Below are positions 5,921 through 6,819 of a stretch of DNA of 6,819 nucleotides, piece by piece. A program made the translations under genes and the position numbers. The DNA is from Brooklawnia sp050943675 (GTDB lineage Bacteria; Actinomycetota; Actinomycetes; Propionibacteriales; Propionibacteriaceae), in NCBI GenBank assembly GCA_050943675.1, contig JBMNPP010000148.1, positions 1-6,819 on the forward strand, read 5' to 3'. Position 1 is the stretch's first letter; every line of letters begins with the position of its first letter. The notes under the pieces are model-generated. The model saw nothing but the letters and a program-made list of their open reading frames with translations. It was not told the DNA's origin and ran no database searches.

Positions 5921-6779
5921 GCCCACCGCGGCAGACGTGGTGGCCGCGGCACTGGCGGCGGCCGGCGACACGGCCGAACCCGCTGATCCGCCCACCGCGC
6001 AGCAGGCCCCGCCAGAGCCCACCTGGCAGCGTTTCGACCTGGCGACCCAGGCGCGTGAGGGTCTCCAGGCGGCCGAAGAGGCGCTCGCTGCGGGGCAACT
6101 GGTCGTCCTGCCGACCGACACGGTTTACGGCATCGGTGCAGATGCGTTCAACCCGGCGGCCGTGCAAGAACTACTGGATGCCAAGAACCGTGGTCGTGAT
6201 ATGCCACCCCCGGTCCTGATCGCCGAGCCGGCCATGCTGCGGGCCCTGGTGGCGACCGTCCCGCCCGAGGTTGCCGCGCTGATCGACCGTTTCTGGCCCG
6301 GCGCACTGACCCTGATCATGAAGGCCCAGGCCTCGCTGCGGATTGACCTGGGCCGCACCCAGGGCACCATCGCAGTGCGGGTTCCCGACCACGATGGGGC
6401 TCGCGCCCTGCTCCGCCGGGTCGGTCCGTTGGCGGTCAGCAGCGCCAATGTCTCCGGGCAGCCCGCAGCCACCTCCGTCGAGCAGGCCATCGCCCAACTG
6501 GGCAACTCGGTGGCGGTATACCTCGACGCCGGCCCCACGCCCGGCCCGGTCGCCTCGACCATCATCGACCTGGCCAGCACCCCTGATGGCCGCATCGTGC
6601 GCGCCGGCGCCCTGACACATGCCGATCTTTCCCAGGTGCTCACCGCACTGGCTGACCTGCCCGCCCCTGAGCCAGAGCCCGAAGCAGGCACGGAACCCGA
6701 GCCCGAGGCGACCTCGGCGCCCGAGCCGGAAACCACTTCCGAAACAGCAGAGCACGGAGACGCCGACACCGATGCGTGA
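5898..6779 (+). CDS. tsaC: L-threonylcarbamoyladenylate synthase, YrdC/Sua5 family, with N- and C-terminal extensions
   Basis: Makes threonylcarbamoyl-AMP from threonine, bicarbonate and ATP, the first step of t6A37 formation in ANN-decoding tRNAs. The 293-aa protein (from GTG 5898) has a YrdC core at about 55-241. Core motifs are LPTDTVYGIGADA (71-83), K96-N-R98 (KxR, nucleotide binding), RFWPGALTLIM (131-141), IAVRVPDH (158-165) and GPLAVSSANVSGQP (176-189). GPTPGPVASTIID (212-224) and RIVRAGAL (232-239) close the core. It is longer than the 217-aa mycobacterial homologue I recall, with about 45 Ala/Pro-rich residues before the core and a Glu/Pro-rich tail after 255. No Sua5 linker domain is recognisable, so it is TsaC-like rather than a full Sua5. 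It overlaps prmC by 23 nt and the next gene by 8 nt, indicating one transcript. The enzyme family is clear; the extensions have no known role here. Confidence 0.93.
   Translation: MSEMSSPEPTAADVVAAALAAAGDTAEPADPPTAQQAPPEPTWQRFDLATQAREGLQAAEEALAAGQLVVLPTDTVYGIGADAFNPAAVQELLDAKNRGRDMPPPVLIAEPAMLRALVATVPPEVAALIDRFWPGALTLIMKAQASLRIDLGRTQGTIAVRVPDHDGARALLRRVGPLAVSSANVSGQPAATSVEQAIAQLGNSVAVYLDAGPTPGPVASTIIDLASTPDGRIVRAGALTHADLSQVLTALADLPAPEPEPEAGTEPEPEATSAPEPETTSETAEHGDADTDA
6669..6740 (+). repeat. Three 24-bp imperfect tandem repeats coding an EPEPEATS-like octapeptide
   Basis: Units at 6669-6692, 6693-6716 and 6717-6740 encode EPEPEAGT, EPEPEATS and APEPETTS in the tail of the tsaC product. Unit length is a multiple of three, so copy-number change would keep the frame. 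The pattern points to slippage-driven growth of an acidic, extended tail. Confidence 0.8.
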
Positions 6780-6819
6780 GTACCTGTTGGTGATGCTCGT
6801 CGCGGCGGCCGCCACCTAT
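6772..6819 (+). CDS. Start of a probable WecA/MraY-family prenyl-phosphate GlcNAc-1-phosphate transferase (truncated by window end)
   Basis: Only 16 codons are in the window: MREYLLVMLVAAAATY, a charged start followed by a hydrophobic first membrane segment. The N-terminus resembles actinobacterial WecA/Rfe proteins as I remember them (MREYLL...AAVTYLLTG). The gene after sua5/tsaC in mycobacteria is rfe, which attaches GlcNAc-1-phosphate to polyprenyl phosphate for cell-wall polymer synthesis. The ATG overlaps the last 8 nt of tsaC in another frame. GGAG (6756-6759) lies 12 nt upstream, a slightly long spacing. The call rests mainly on gene order and a short match, so no symbol is assigned. 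Confidence 0.6.
   Translation, partial: MREYLLVMLVAAAATY

Noticed and set aside
5060..6121. Long minus-strand open frame of 353 codons opposite prmC and tsaC
   Set aside because: It is wholly antisense to two well-supported genes and its translation is low-complexity with no recognisable family motif. Long antisense frames are expected in high-GC DNA.
6125..6815. Two minus-strand open frames of 214 codons each opposite tsaC
   Set aside because: They mirror the plus-strand codon pattern (Ser/Gly/Ala-rich shadows of the Glu/Pro repeats) and have no motif or plausible start signal.

Overview
The window is a contiguous run of plus-strand housekeeping genes from a high-GC actinobacterium. GTG starts are common, genes abut or overlap, and Rho carries the long N-terminal extension typical of the phylum. 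The order hom – thrH – rho – rpmE – prfA – prmC – tsaC – wecA-like closely follows the conserved actinobacterial block. From memory, Mycobacterium tuberculosis has thrA-thrC-thrB-rho-rpmE-prfA-hemK-sua5-rfe, just before the ATP synthase operon. Propionibacteriaceae would fit, but the genus cannot be fixed from this sequence alone.

Layout: (1) 1-1488 is a threonine-biosynthesis pair: the C-terminal part of homoserine dehydrogenase (cut by the window start), then 3 nt later a thrH-type HAD enzyme. thrC and thrB, expected between hom and rho, are absent. (2) 1489-1756 is a 268-nt non-coding leader before rho. It holds a putative promoter, several inverted repeats and a C-rich, G-poor stretch, which suggests autoregulation of rho. 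(3) 1757-3547 is rho, with a long disordered basic insertion and two substitutions at positions linked to bicyclomycin resistance. (4) 3548-3968 is rpmE with its own good promoter and a strong intrinsic terminator. (5) 3996-6779 is a tightly packed prfA-prmC-tsaC cluster with overlapping ends: release factor 1, the methyltransferase that modifies its GGQ motif, and the threonylcarbamoyl-AMP synthase for tRNA t6A. (6) From 6772 a wecA/MraY-family membrane glycosyl-phosphate transferase begins and runs out of the window.

The genes link amino-acid supply, transcription termination and translation (ribosomal protein, RF1, RF1 modification, tRNA modification). No mobile element, CRISPR array, tRNA or rRNA is visible. 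Nothing looks like a wholly new system. The points most worth a second look are the replacement of thrC/thrB by thrH beside hom, the Rho drug-site residues, and the structured rho leader.
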